A stretch of DNA of 64,000 nucleotides from Ophioderma brevispina (GCA_023653785.1 JAMKCH010084967.1:162045-226044); one strand, 5' to 3'; counted from the first letter of the stretch, positions 47,870-59,929 are shown. Program-made: numbers and translations. Notes: a model not told the origin generated them from the letters alone.

Positions 47870-48655
47870 TGTAGTTCTTATTCTCCCTCTCACTCTAGGT
47901 TTACATGAAGCTAACCGCATGGAAGCTTCTGCTTGCTGTTCACTTTTGTGGTTAGCTTGCGTGTCTGACAGAGTAATAATTATAGCCCAAGCTGGTTCAC
48001 TTTCATGTTAGGTCCAATACATGTCTAAGCCGCTAAGTCAAACCTTGCCATTGCGCCCTACCCGGTATTAGTGTAATTAATTACCTAGTATTACCACCCT
48101 TAAATCATTTATTAGCTTAATACCTTGAGATTGTTTTGACTGTTCGCCCAAACCAAGAGAGCTTGTAAGTAGATGCCTATGTTGGGAGCCTCGGTTTAGA
48201 CGTCACTTTCCTGTAAGTTCGGGCAGGAGTTTTCCGATGAGCATAATTGGTGTGGAAAGAAATGCCCAAGTAAATGCATCTAACCGTGAACATGGAGGTT
48301 GTTGGTCAATGGCCTGTTTTTAAAATGATTTTCCAGAAAAGGGCTCTCTGGCAAAATGTGGTTTTCTAGTAGCTGGCATTTCTTAGTTATTTTTGACACC
48401 TTCTCTTTAATGACAGGAGGAGATTTTTTGGAAGTAGAAATTTCTCTCAAACTTGCACTGGATCGGTTATAGACCAACTACCAAAACATTTTGAAGATTT
48501 TATTTTGGACAAACAAGCATGAAAGAAAACCATGAACTTGGCTGCTAATCCTAATTGTTTCCTATAAAACCTGCTTGAATTACTACATCATCATCTTATT
48601 ACATAAATATAATTTGTCTTTTTAACGCGCGACTATCCACTTAACTGATCAAGGT
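47870..48655. other. No supported gene
   Basis: Mixed-composition noncoding DNA. A 65-codon minus-strand frame (48477-48280) with internal 'SPP..ENH' repeats has no identifiable family. Confidence 0.35.
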
Positions 48656-48659
48656 CACT

Positions 48660-48935
48660 GTGCGGCTTGCCAATGGAAAAGGCGCTCATCACAATCAGAG
48701 AAACGCATAGATACCATAACGCAGATTTATGCCCGAGCTCCGATTTTAGAAGCAGGAGGAAACCGGAGTACCCTGCGGGAACGAGTATGATCAAGAAACC
48801 AATTCACATAAATTCACACCGAGAACGACCCCTGGCCGGGAATCCGAACCCGAGACCATCATTGGTGAAAGCGAGGGAAGATACGCTGCGGGCCAACCAC
48901 GTTCCCCCAATGTACATAAAGACGGCGTTTCGGCT
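48660..48935. mobile_element. SINE-like repeat with B-box-like motif (minus strand)
   Basis: GC- and CpG-richer than its flanks. Contains GGAGGAAACCGGAGTACC (48755-48772) and GGGAATCCGAACCCGAGACC (48838-48857). The complement of the latter, GGTTCGGATTCC, is one insertion away from the Pol III B-box consensus. From general knowledge, the pair of words 'ggaggaaaccggagtaccc' and 'gggaatcgaacccgggacc' with this spacing recurs in repeats of many aquatic animals. The 105-codon frame through it is not a gene. Confidence 0.55.
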
Positions 48936-48959
48936 TATTGACTTCAATATGCATCTAAT

Positions 48960-51200
48960 GCATTGTTCGCTTCCCAATATGTAAAAAACATGGGTTTGAA
49001 AAAAATTGAGGGTTCTTCTGAAATGTCCTCATGTCTCTTTAAAATGTTGTTTCATGATATCATCATCATCATCCACAACACAAAACAGCAAAAACTACAA
49101 ACAACCAAACATGACTTTTGCTGAGTTTTTCTGTGGGTAGTTTAGTAACATCTCATCCAACAACTACGACAACAAAACAGCTACCTCTCCAGGTAAGACT
49201 TCCCTTAGATCGTACTATTTGCACCTTGAATATTTTGTTTTTTTGTAAATTAAAAAAATCGTACTAAATTTTTCTGTTTCATTTCATCATATAAATTTTC
49301 TCCTTGAATGGACAATCTTAACCTCCATACCCCATCTGTAAAGTTTCATCAAACCGTTTTGGGATACAAGAGCTAAAACTGATTTTTGACAGCCCTATTA
49401 ATACTCCCTAAGACTAATATTGTTGGACCCACAATATTTCTCTTTTTTGCTCATAACATCCCAACCAAACATCTTTTAGTGGTAAGATTCACAGGGGTAA
49501 ATGATAAAAATTTAGCATTCTTCGACACCAACTTTGACTCGCTTCCTGAAATCGAGTGGTCCTGGGATGATGATATTCTTGATCGCCATGCCTTTAATAA
49601 CTAACAGGTTTTGGCACAAAAAAAAAAAACAACTCAATTTAAACCCAAAAGAACAAAAAGAATTCATTATATTTCCACCAGTCCAAATTTAATGGCAGAG
49701 AATGATAATCTTACCAATCGATGCCAACTTTGGTAAGTGCTCCTTGCTCTTCAAAAAATGGGTCTACATTTGGCCATTTTTCTCTCTGAAACTTTGGTTA
49801 AACCTACACTTTTTCTTGTAAACAACAAAGTTTTTTCACAGTCTCCACCATTGACTTCATGTACAAAACATTTCTTGAATGTGTGAAGAAAATACAAATT
49901 GTTGAGAAATGGGCACGTGCATGAAAATTGCCAGGTGTACAGATGCCATAGACTGTTTCCTTACAATCTATACTAGTGAGTGGATCAACTGAAGGTTTAT
50001 TTATGATGTCACCAACTCGTATCCCAATGCATTCCTAAGGCACTATGCAGCAGCCGGTTAGGGGTTCAGCACCTCAGAGGATAATCAAGTGAATGCAGAA
50101 CAGATTTATAGGAAAAGTCCGTGCCAGTGCAGGAGAAATGTTGAGTCAAACATGAAGCAAATGAAATCTCAAGCTAAAACTTTAAAGGGGCACATGATAT
50201 CCCCCATTCACAGCGATCGATTGAGTGCGCACTCCAATTTTTTGACCCAAGATCAAGTGTTATACGCGTACTCACACCCAAAATCGCTCGCTGGACTGGA
50301 AGTCTATCATGGCTTAAATGATAAAACAATTTGCCAAATATTAACAACCTGTATAACCCAATAACACTTAAAGCAGTACTGGCACATTTCACCAAATATG
50401 AATTCCATTTGCTTTCAAAGGGTTAGTCTAGGTCTTGGAAGAATACAAATCAGATCTATTTTACCACATCAAAATAACATACCCCAAAGCAGATAGGGAC
50501 TGACATAAGAGGCCAAAGACAAATAGGTACTCTGAGTGCTAACTATTAGTTTGCCTCACTTCATCAACAATTGTCCATTACATGAATATCATAGACTTGT
50601 GCTCATTGGTATTGAAACCACAAGTCACAGACCGGTTAAACGGGTTGGCACAGTGTGGTAATTATTCTGGCGTGTGTTGTTCTTGTGTTTAAATGCCATT
50701 TCTGTCACTCTGCTGAATTAACAACTCCAACCCCGCACTGAGGCCGTCATTTAATTATAAAAAAAAAATCAGTCTTTAACCCATAAGGCACTGATTTAGG
50801 GCTTAATCATTTCATGTGAAGGGCTAATGTATATGAAGAAGGGCTTTACAACCATGCAAAAAAATATCATTTAATCACAAAGGTACCCATTGTCTCTTTA
50901 AAATAGTATCTCTGATTGGCTCCTTAGATGAGACAATATGATTGCTCCACTGAATAAATCATCCAGGGTTCGATTTACCCATGTGCACACATGCCCATGC
51001 TGTATATTGCCTCTGTACATGTGAATTTTCCTCTGTGCATGTTATTTTCTATTTTCTGTATTTTCATCCCTTATATTGGGAAAAAGCTACCATGTGCCAG
51101 TTGAGATTTTATTTTCTAAATGGACCCCCTGAACCAATCAAATATCCTATATATCGTATGCACCTAATCTTTTCTTAGAATGTTTTTGATTGGCTATTAA
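48960..51200. other. No supported gene
   Basis: Mostly AT-rich. The end of the frame at 49481-49604 (after 'catcttttag', an acceptor-like site) gives a plausible acidic peptide. However, the same 'aaacatcttttag' context occurs in a repeat near 25005, so I do not call an exon. The 91-codon frame 50089-50364 is not convincing. Confidence 0.35.
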
Positions 51201-51204
51201 AAGT

Positions 51205-51620
51205 TAGTATTAACACCGCTGTTTGAAAGTCTCTTTAATTATGACAAAAACCAGACTAAAACAAAATTATCACCGGCGACACACTTTGACAACTGAATTT
51301 TGAATCTTTAAGTCCACTAACTCATCTGTGTAAATTTCCTGAAATTTCCATTGCGGGTAAGATGATTTTTCTTTAAAAATCTAGTTACCATGTCTTTCTA
51401 TGAGAATGGGCAAATATAGTGGCGCTATCAACATCAGACCATGGACCTTTGTTAGGCCTATATGGGCAATGAATTCCCGCAATGGATGGGTCTGTATTCT
51501 GGCAAAGCGATGATAGCTCTTTGCATGTCCCCTACTTATATCAGTTTTGTCAAATTGTGTTGCACTGCTTTAAAAATTGTTCTAAAATAAGAGACAATTT
51601 GTAATTGGTCAAACAGCTGT
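51205..51620. repeat. Uninterrupted copy of the split dispersed repeat
   Basis: Matches 8065-8335 on its left ('ccggcgacacactttgacaa') and 9990-10095 on its right ('aaataagagacaatttg'), with about 100 bases of its own between. Shows that 8336-9930 is extra in the other copy, or was lost here. Confidence 0.6.
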
Positions 51621-51649
51621 GTATAATGTAATTAGCCAATTACATAGGT

Positions 51650-53395
51650 TGGTAGGGCCGCGTGTTGGTTTATTATTTTTTATGGAAAGCAATCTTTAGA
51701 AGATGAAATTAAAATAAATCACAGAATATTCGAAATTGAGGCTGTGACTCGATTCAAATCACCCATTGCCGAAACAGGGTAGGCTGATCTACTTTTATCT
51801 TTAAAACCATTAGTTTTAAACCCTAAGAGAAACAAAACATTTGTGCTTCGGGGGTTGACGGAGCAACCATGGCTCCACATTCACGGCCCCACGTCTGAGA
51901 CTCAGTTAAGCCACTAGCAGGACAAAGTAATGTTATTCCTGTGCGTGTCGGAGGCTTAAAGTTTTTGTTATCGATCAATCGGACGTTTTCTTGAAAAATG
52001 CTCATTGAAACAGCTTTCAATATCAGGGGATCGCATCTTAAAGACAGAATGCGTGTCGTGATTTTATCATAATGTGATGACCCGTGTGTGGGTTCATTCA
52101 GGACTTTGTAAGCTGCAGTATACTGCTTGTAGTTTCTTTAAAGACCAACCAATCGTGGTCCCATTTTTTTCAAAATGTTTTCTCCCGATACCCGGGCAAG
52201 CGTCGCCCATTCCTCCTGCCCCACAATTCAATGATGGGGGTTAAATATGTAGCAGATTCTAAAACTGCTATGACAAAGTAACATGATGAGCGTTGGTTGC
52301 ATTCCAATGTTACCTTACCACATTGTTTTGCCCCAGATTGTAGATTCTATAGGAACCAATAAATGTTATTTGTCTTGTAGGGGCCAATATGACCTCTGGT
52401 CCCTTGCGCCCAAAAAAGGGGCCAACATAGAACCCCAAAAGGACCCAATTTCCCCACTTTTTGGGCCCAAATGACTCCTAGTCTCTTAGTATGCTACTTT
52501 AAGACGAACAACCAACCATACGACATCACCTTCCTTGAGATATACATTTTTGTGTTAACAAACATTAAAACTACCAACTAACCATATTCTCAAAGTTTTT
52601 GCTTTGAGCTCACTTGTGTTGTTTCCTTTTATTGACGTATGAACTTACAGCTGGCCGCGTGAGATTTCGAATGCATCCTTTCGCCCCCCTGTGCCGCACT
52701 GATTTGAATATGGAAATGACTCTGAATAATCTTTCCCACAATATTCACGAAATCTTAACTTTATTAAAATGGAGTCAACTCATTTGCCACAGTGTTTATA
52801 ATGCCATGCCACGTGGCCAGTGTCTCTGTTCAACGTTATGGCATCTGGCCGACCTTCAACTCGGCCCGCTGTGGTGTCGTCTGCAATGAACGTACCTTGC
52901 ATTGAGTGATTCCCTCCATTTGTTTACTTTCATCTGCAGTTTGTTATTGTTATGCTTGGTTTGGACATTAGTGAATGAACTTCTGATGTTACATGCAACT
53001 CAATTGACTGCACTCTTAAATCTATTTTATATAAATTTACCTGTGGCCTCTGTTGTTAACCAACCCCCAACCCAGTTAATTAATCTTATCGGTCTTTTGA
53101 TCAAAAACGCTGCGCCCGTCTGCGAACTCACATTCCGTCCACGTCGCAGGTAGTAGTTTCAAGATCGCTTTTACTATTATTTGTTCTATTGAGTGCTCAA
53201 GGCAGATACTTTTAAAATGACATTATTTTTGGATGTGCCGTCGCATGTTTGTGGATGTTCCGGAGTTGTACCCCCTGATTTGGGCAGTCAAGCGTGGACA
53301 AGTCTATGCGCATGTTGTATGACCTTAAAGAGCATCATTACATCATTAACGCTTCAAGTGCACCTTCCACTATAAACCCCAGTGTGGGGAGAGGC
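51650..53395. other. No supported gene; mixed composition
   Basis: Somewhat GC-richer at 52600-53160, with frames of 91 and 83 codons (52614-52889 and 52902-53153). The peptides show no domain or codon preference, and no paired splice sites frame them. Left unannotated. Confidence 0.35.
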
Positions 53396-53399
53396 AGTA

Positions 53400-53853
53400 G
53401 CCATGTTCACACACGGTCGCAAAACTCAACGGTTTGAAACTCCAGAGGTGAAAATTAAATCTCAATTAGTTTACCACACTCAAGTTGTGTCCACCTTGAT
53501 GGACAAATCTCTGAAATCATCCCCCTGACCATTCTCCTTGGCTTCTGATATCGGAGTGTAGACTGCGAAGTCAACATACCGCAAGCCATGGACTTTCGCC
53601 TCAGGAATTTGACAACAAAGAAATGACCTGGTTGAGGTCACCTATGCTCGCTATCCCCCGAAAACTGTCACACTCCAAACACCCGGAGTTTATTGAGTTA
53701 TAGCTTCGACCCAAGAGTTTTTTAGGGGTAATAAAAAACCCTGCTAGATCCTCGATAACACTCTAATGCATCCATACGGTACGGTCATAAACACTGATCA
53801 ACACTCCAGAGTTTTCAAACTTGGCGTTTAGCCTTCCGCGTGGACACAATTAT
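53400..53853. mobile_element. MITE of the CTCCAGAG family, fullest copy
   Basis: The termini form an inverted repeat. The left has 'ccatgttcacacacgg', then 'ggtttgaaactccagag'. The right has 'ctccagagttttcaaac', then 'ccgcgtggacacaatta'. Interior words are shared with 21770-21935 and 17877-18030 in opposite or same orientation. About 450 bp, no coding capacity. Confidence 0.75.
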
Positions 53854-54472
53854 AAGATGAAGTTGTCATATAAACCAATATCTCTTCAGCTACTACCCTA
53901 CTACCCTACCACTCATCTGATTGAACCTGAGATTATCATTAGAAATCTTGTAGATTTTATCTCCATCTGTCAATATTTTGGTGTAAACTATTTTCCCATC
54001 ATTTTGTTTTCACTAACAATTAAAAAAATCAATTACAAGTTGGTTGAACATTCAATAATCAGAACATTTGTTCCTCATGGGGTCCCATTTTTTTTAATTA
54101 CTTTTTTGTTGTTGTGGGGTTGGGTGAATTCTGCTTCCTTTCCCGGTTGGTCATTTGTCAGGTATAAGCCTTGAACTGGCATTGAAATAAAGAGGGTGTT
54201 GCATACCATGCATTCATCCTCTTGGCAAGGTTAATGGTTTTGTATCAGAGAAATTGTACTGTTTCGTAATGCTATGCTCCCTCATCTTATTTCCATTTCG
54301 AGGCTCCTCCTCGCAATGGTGACGCCGTGCATAGCGAATAACGCTTGAAATTTCATTCTGGCCCCTTGACTGCTTGCCCCTTTTTTGTTTGAGAGCGGAG
54401 TTCATGGCTACCTCTCATTCCTGGTTGTCTGGCCTTTTTTGGGAGACTGTTTTTGGTATGTACCGACATTTC

Positions 54473-54797
54473 TGTTCTTTAGTGGCAATCATGGAATGTT
54501 GGGTGATCTTCTACTCATATTTGTTGATAAAAAGGGGGAACACCAATCTTCCTATGTGGCCGTTGCTGTCCCAGAAAAATTGTACCAGAAAATTCTCACT
54601 TGCATACTCTGTAATTTTGCATATCTATACTTACAATGGTACATACCTATATACAATGAATTAAATATCTGTTATACAACAACGAATCCGACGGGGAAGC
54701 CTCGAAGGACACCCTCTACTTCGCCGCCATTACTGGGGGCATCCCGGCCCACCCAAACACACCGTACACACAACCCGCATATTGCTTACGAGCTTAA
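54473..54797 (+). CDS. Weak coding candidate in two frames, unidentified
   Basis: After a polypyrimidine-AG site ('acatttctgttctttag', ending about 54480), one frame reads GNHGMLGDLLLIFVDKKGEH and on to VAVAVPEKLYQKIL. A second frame (54660-54797, ending in TAA at 54795) encodes YNNESDGEASKDTLYFAAIT and continues to PYTQPAYCLRA. That segment shows strong preference for C or G at third codon positions, unlike the AT-rich surroundings. The two are separated by AT-rich sequence without clear donor or acceptor, so they may be parts of one broken gene, two exons with missed splice sites, or chance. I recognise no family. Confidence 0.35.
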
Positions 54798-54965
54798 CAC
54801 CGAAATAATAGCCCATAATCATGAATATTAAAGAATTTACAACATCCTTTTTGGCATTGTTAACCAATTCACCGTTTATTTCCTGGATTATGGCAAGTAT
54901 GATGTCAGGGACTGCCTAAAACTGGAATTCCTGGGCAAGTGTCTTACTGTTGTTGTAAAATTGAA

Positions 54966-55291
54966 GGTTATCTCGCCCACCTTGGCGTGGACTGAGAAAT
55001 GAACGCTTCAATTTAGAAGACGTGTTAAAAATTGGTAATAACAGCCGCGTGAGAAAAAATAATTTTTTCGTAAAAGTCAACATCCAGACAAAAATACAGT
55101 AACAATAGAATGTTGATATATTCCGTGTACGTGAAAACTTGAATATTTCCCAAAGACCGATCGTATTTGCTAAAAACGTGACATTTCCGATGCGGGTTTT
55201 GGTTTTAGAAGGTACACTTCCCGTGCCCATGTGCTCGATTTCGGAGATCTGAACAAATTCGTCTCGTTTTTGTGCATGGAATGTCTACGCT
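54966..55291. repeat. Two-unit tandem repeat, unit 1 (326 bp)
   Basis: Begins 'ggttatctcgcccac' and includes 'attggtaataacagccg', 'gatatattccgtgt', 'cgtgacatttccgatgcggg' and 'cggagatctgaac'. The next unit starts 326 bases on. The minus-strand frames 55230-54916 and 55570-55205 are open over the two units and share IGNVTF. Open frames in both units may mean coding ancestry, or may simply follow from the duplication. Confidence 0.9.
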
Positions 55292-55633
55292 GGTTATCTC
55301 GCCCACTTTGCGATGACTGAGAAGATGAACGCTATAGTTAGAATACGGGTTAAAATTGGTAATAACAGCCGAGGAGAAACATAATTTTTCGTAAAATTCA
55401 AAAATCCAGACAAAAATAAAGTAAAAGTCACATAGAATGTGATATATTCCGTGTCGTGAAACCTTGAATAGTCCAAAGACCGCGTATTCGCGACAAAACG
55501 TGACATTTCCGATGCGGGTTGTTGGTGTTTTAGATTTTCGTGTTTTAGAAAGGACACTCCGTGCGCCCATGTGAGCGATTCGGAGATCTGAACCAACATT
55601 AGTTCTCGTTTGGGCATGAATGTGCTACGCCTG
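55292..55633. repeat. Two-unit tandem repeat, unit 2
   Basis: Second copy with about a dozen substitutions and some indels. It ends shortly after 'cgtttgggcatgaatgtgct', where unit 1 reads 'cgtttttgtgcatggaatgt'. Confidence 0.9.
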
Positions 55634-55639
55634 GAATAT

Positions 55640-55990
55640 CAGTACATGTGAAAATGACCGGCGAGCTACAATGTGGTATTTAGACTGAAAGGGATACGAT
55701 GATTGTTTCATTTGTGTGTCATTAGAGATTGGAATTCGCACGCAGTCGTTTCCATTATTGTAACTTTTTATCGCTATTTGTGAAGCCAAGAAAATTTAAA
55801 TTTTTTCCTGAGCCGCCCTTGATGATATACAATGGATAACAGTGAAATAGGGTTGGTTTTTGCCGTCAGGAATGATCAAAATTTATCGCTCTTTGTGGTA
55901 ACACGTACAACGTAAACGCGATGTATAACGAGAAATGCAAAGATACCCCCAGTAATGGCGGATGGTGAGTGCGCCGCCCACGCGTAGGGG
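55640..55990 (+). promoter_or_regulatory. CpG-richer patch with possible first exon ATGGCGGATG|GTGAGT
   Basis: CpG dinucleotides are denser here than in neighbouring DNA. At 55955-55964 an ATG with good context (agtaATGGCGG) is followed after ten bases by the donor GTGAGT, which is how a short first coding exon (Met-Ala-Asp/Gly...) would look. No downstream exon was found in the remaining 8 kb, and no TATA box is clear. This is a hint, not a call. Confidence 0.2.
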
Positions 55991-55999
55991 CGTATAGTC

Positions 56000-56820
56000 T
56001 CCGTCGGATTGTGTATAGGTATATTTGACAAACATATAAAAAAATTGCACACAGACAGTTATATACTGTGTGGAAAAGAAAAAAGTCCGTAGTAAAAACT
56101 CAGATTTGGTGAGCCTTGTTTTGGTATTGTTATTGTTATTTTTAACTATTTATTAATTTGTTGCTGCTATTGCTGCCCTTGTTCTGTGACAGTAACTAGT
56201 CCCAATATACCCACTGGGAAAAAATGTTTATTAATAGGTCATCATTGGAAATACTTTCAAGTTTTCTTCTTTCTTAGACTGTGAGACTATTATTTGTGAT
56301 ATCATCTACTGCATGACATCAAGTTTACCCTATCACCATATTCCACATGGAAGACACATTACCACATCCAACACCACAAGTTTTTAACGACAATATCTTG
56401 GGATGACGACCAAGGGCATGATAGTCAGTACATATGGGACTAGTGAATGCACGCATACTGAACCATCACAACCTTGATAGATAGTTTCTCACCATGTTGG
56501 TTCTTTTGCGAGGATGCAATGGTAGTATGCATGTTATGTTTATGTTAATGGGTTTGTGTCTACAGTTTTGCTAACATACTTTGAAGGTCTGGCAAACTGT
56601 ACCAAAAGCCTTTATAAAATCTGAAATGGCAACTTGTTTTTTTGTATATTTTAGCCATTAAACTCTCAAATTCATTGATTGTTTATTTTTTTGACGGATT
56701 GCAAAATTCTGCTAATGAAATGGGTAGTGTAAGGTGTATGTGTGTCCACAAAAGGGCCAACATGTTGTCATATATTTTTGGCTCGCCTGAACTTTGTTCG
56801 GCAGAGAGTAATCACTTTTC
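56000..56820. other. No supported gene
   Basis: AT-rich noncoding sequence with no definable repeat until the GTCTGTC-type start of the next repeat module at 56828. Confidence 0.4.
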
Positions 56821-56827
56821 TGTCTAA

Positions 56828-58030
56828 GTCTCTGCCCGTCTGTCGTCTGTTCATGCGCTGTCTGTCCCTGCCCGCCATCCGTGTTTCAGTGCCTTGTGTA
56901 ACATTTATCTGGAGTTTTCCGTAAGGCGTATAATGATGTAACCTTGGTGGAAAGAAGCGGGTCCCTGAGGTCTCGACCTGATTCGATTTTGGTGGGGGGC
57001 GGAAAAATGTAATTAATTTAATTTGCATACTTACAAAAAATGTTTCCCGCAAGTCTTGTGTACGAATTTTTCTGGAGTTCCCGTAAGGCGTATAATGATG
57101 TAACTGGGGTGGAGGGAAGCGGCTGGAGAGTTCTCCGAACTATTAGATTTTGGCGTAATTTTGGGCAAATTATATGCATGAGCTAAGTAATATGCAAAAA
57201 TCAGCGATTGCTATAAGTTTTGAAACGGAACATCCAGATACGGAAATTTCCTTCACTGCATAAGCCTATCATAGTGCGCATCTTTTTTTTTTTTTTTTTT
57301 TTGCTAATTGCAAGTGCGTGATAGATGCGTCTTAGGTATGCAAATGAGCTAATGAAATATGCGAATTAATTATCTACATGATCATACTCGATAGGCCAAT
57401 TCCTTTGCTGCTTGAAGATACTTATGCCATTGTCTTTTGTTGTGAATCCTAATTGGGTCAACGTGGCAAATTTGTGGCATAAAATATGCTAATTAGTGTC
57501 CTAATTTGCATAATTTACGAAAACAAGCTTTTGTACAAGTTAATCTAGAGTTCTTAAGCATAAATGAGTCACTTGGTGGTAAGGAAGCGGGTTGAAGAGT
57601 TTCTCGACATCAATTGGGATTTTGTGGCGTAAGTTTGGGTTAATTAGGTATGGAAATGAGCTATTATATGTCCATAATCCTGCGTAAAATGCTATAATTA
57701 TTTAAACGTTAAATCAGATACACAAAATTCCTTCACTGCAATGAACCTTTATGGGCTCAATCTTTTTTGCTATGTGAAAGTAAGTGTAATATCGTCTTAG
57801 ACTGTAAAGAGCTAATTAAATATGCATAATTTTGCTGTATTGCTGAAATGGTACATCGGATAGCAAAATTTCTTCACTACATGAAAGACTATCTGGCATT
57901 CATTTTTTGTGTGATGCATAATTGTCAAGTGCATGTGGCCAATAAGAGGTCATTTTGTGAATTCAATTGATCTAATTTAAATATGCATATTGCTGTCTGC
58001 TGAAACAGACATTGGATATGCTAGTTCTAC
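56828..58030. repeat. ATGCAAAT-rich degenerate repeat module
   Basis: Starts 'cccgtctgtcgtctgttc'. Then 'gagttttccgtaaggcgtat' with 'aatgatgtaac' recurs (56915, 57075, weaker at 57548), alternating with 'aatatgcaaa/gcataa' words and with 'ccttcactgca...atggtgcgcat.ttttt' (57250, 57730, 57868). The units are roughly 150-230 bases and strongly diverged. A T-run lies at 57283-57302. The same module recurs at 62607-63420. Confidence 0.75.
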
Positions 58031-58035
58031 GTTAC

Positions 58036-59880
58036 ATGGGCAAGGTGGGGTGTTGGAGCGGGTGGGGTGTTGGGGAGGGAGGGGGTGGTGTTTTGCGGTA
58101 TGTTGGGGAGGGCGTGGGGTGTTGCGTGTGTTGGGGAGGGGAATGGGTGGTGCGGTTGTTGGGGAGGGGGCTTGTGTTAATTGCGGGGTGTTGGGGCGGG
58201 TGGTGGGGTGTTAGGGAGTTGGCTGGGGTATTGTTTGGGTTTGTGGTTTTGTCATTTTTTTTTGCGGGGGGTGGAGTGTTTGTGGTTGTGGGGTGGAGTG
58301 TTGTGTGGGTGTGTTGTTGGGAGGTTTTTGGTTTTTTTGTGGTTTTTTTGGGTTTTTGTTTTTTAGCTTTTTTTGTGGATTGTTTGGTATTGTAAGGGTT
58401 TTGTTTATTTCTTTTTTTGCAAAAAATATAAAAAGTTTTTTATTTTTTTTTTTTATTTCGTTGTGTTTGGAGTTTTGAGTTTGTTTGCGTTGTTTTGTGT
58501 GCTTTGTTTTGTGTTTTCTTTTTTTTTTTTTGTGGAAGGGTGTGTGGTGTTGGGGTATTGCGGGGGGGTTGGGGTATTGCGGGGTGTTGGGTAGGAGGTG
58601 GGGTTTTGCGGGGTGTTGGGGAGGGGGTGGGGTGTTGCGGTGTGGGTGTTGGGGAGGGGGTGGTGTTGGGGAGGGGGTGGGGAGGGTGTTGGGGTGTATG
58701 GGGATGGGTTGGGGTATTGCGCGGGGTGTTGGGGAGGGGTGTTGCAGGGCATTGGGGAAGGGGTTGGGGTAAAATTGTGTGGTGTTGGGGCGGGGGTTGG
58801 GGTATTGCGGGGTGTTGGGGAGGGGGTGGGGTATTGAGGGTTTGGTATTGCAGGGTGTTGGTGGGTGTTTGGGGGGGTTGGAGTGTTCAGGGTGTTGGGT
58901 GGTTTGCTGGTGTTGGGGAGGTGGGGTGGGGTGTTGGTGGGAGGTGTTGGGGAGGGGGGTTGGGTGTTTTGCGGGGTTTTTTGGGAGGGTGTTGGGGTAT
59001 TGCGGTGTTGTTGGGGAGGGGGTTGGGGTATTGCGGAGTGTTTGGGGAGGGGGTTGGGGGATATTGCGGTGTGTTTGGGGAGGGGGTGGGGCTTGCGGGG
59101 TGTTGGGGAGGGGGTGGGGTTTGCGGGGTGTTTGGGGAGGGGGTGGGGTGTTGCGGGGGTTTTGGTGAGGGTTTGGGTTGTTTGAGGGGGGTGAGGTGTT
59201 GGGGAGGGGGTGGGGTGTTGATGGTTTGGTATGGTGTGGGGTGTGGTTTGGTGGGTTGGGTGTTGGTGGGGTTGTTGGGGAGTGAGTGGGTGTTTGCGGG
59301 TGTTGGGGAGTGGGTGGGGTGTTTGGGGAGGGTGTTGGGTGTTTGGGAGGGTTTTGGGTGTTGCGGGTTTGTGGTGGGGAGGGGGTTTGGTTTTTTGGGT
59401 ATTTAGCGGGTTGTTTTTTGGGGCGTGGGTTTGTGGTCTTTGTCTTTTTTGTTGCTGGTTTGTGGTTTTCTTTTGGGATCTCCTTGGGGACGGGGGTGGT
59501 CGGTTTGCCTGGGATTTGTGTGGGTTTGTGTTCGGGGGTTCAGAGCGAGGGGGTGGGGCGGGTTGGAGTGTTATCGGTTGTTTGGTCGTGGTACCTAACC
59601 TGTTTTCTGGGTGTTGTGTCTGTGTGGGGTTGTTGTCGTGTTGTTTTGTTGTCTGGGGTTGGTTCTTTTGGCTTGTGTGCTTTTTTTTTTCTGTTCTTCG
59701 GTTTGTCTTTTTCTTTTTTTTTGTTCCGTTGTTGTTTTTTTATTCGTTTTTTTGTTTGGCTTCGTTTTTGGTTTTCCCGGCTTGTGGTGTTTTCCGGTTG
59801 TTGGGAGGGTGCAGTGTTTGCGGGGGTATGGGGAGTGGGTGGGTGGGGTGTTTTGTGTAGGGGTGGGGTGTTGTGGAGTT
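58036..59880. repeat. G/T-rich tandem array with G-quadruplex potential
   Basis: Built from GTTGGGGAGGGGGTGGGGTG followed by TTGCGGGG-type units of about 26-30 bases, most regular at 58036-58230 and 58560-59400. A T-rich section interrupts it (58225-58545), and the right part (59400-59880) is degenerate. Nearly all of it is G and T on the plus strand, so stop codons cannot form. This explains plus-strand frames of up to 303 codons and the Pro/Thr-rich minus-strand frames, none of which I regard as genes. Repeated runs of four or five G at short spacing fit the G-quadruplex pattern. Confidence 0.93.
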
Positions 59881-59929
59881 GCGATATCTGCAATACCTCC
59901 TCTTATCTGCTTGCACAACTTTTTATGGG

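Noticed and set aside
49470..49604. Acceptor-like site and acidic peptide ending HAFNN
   Set aside because: The acceptor context (aaacatcttttag) also occurs in a repeat near 25005, and no partner exon or conserved motif supports it.
50945..50965. GGGTTCGATTTACCC, a B-box-like word
   Set aside because: No tRNA-like arms or A box upstream. Treated as coincidence.
58495..59406. 303-codon plus-strand open frame rich in Gly, Trp, Val and Cys, and the overlapping frames to 59996
   Set aside because: The DNA is almost entirely G and T in a tandem array, so TAA, TAG and TGA cannot form. All three plus frames stay open, and the peptide simply follows the repeat unit.
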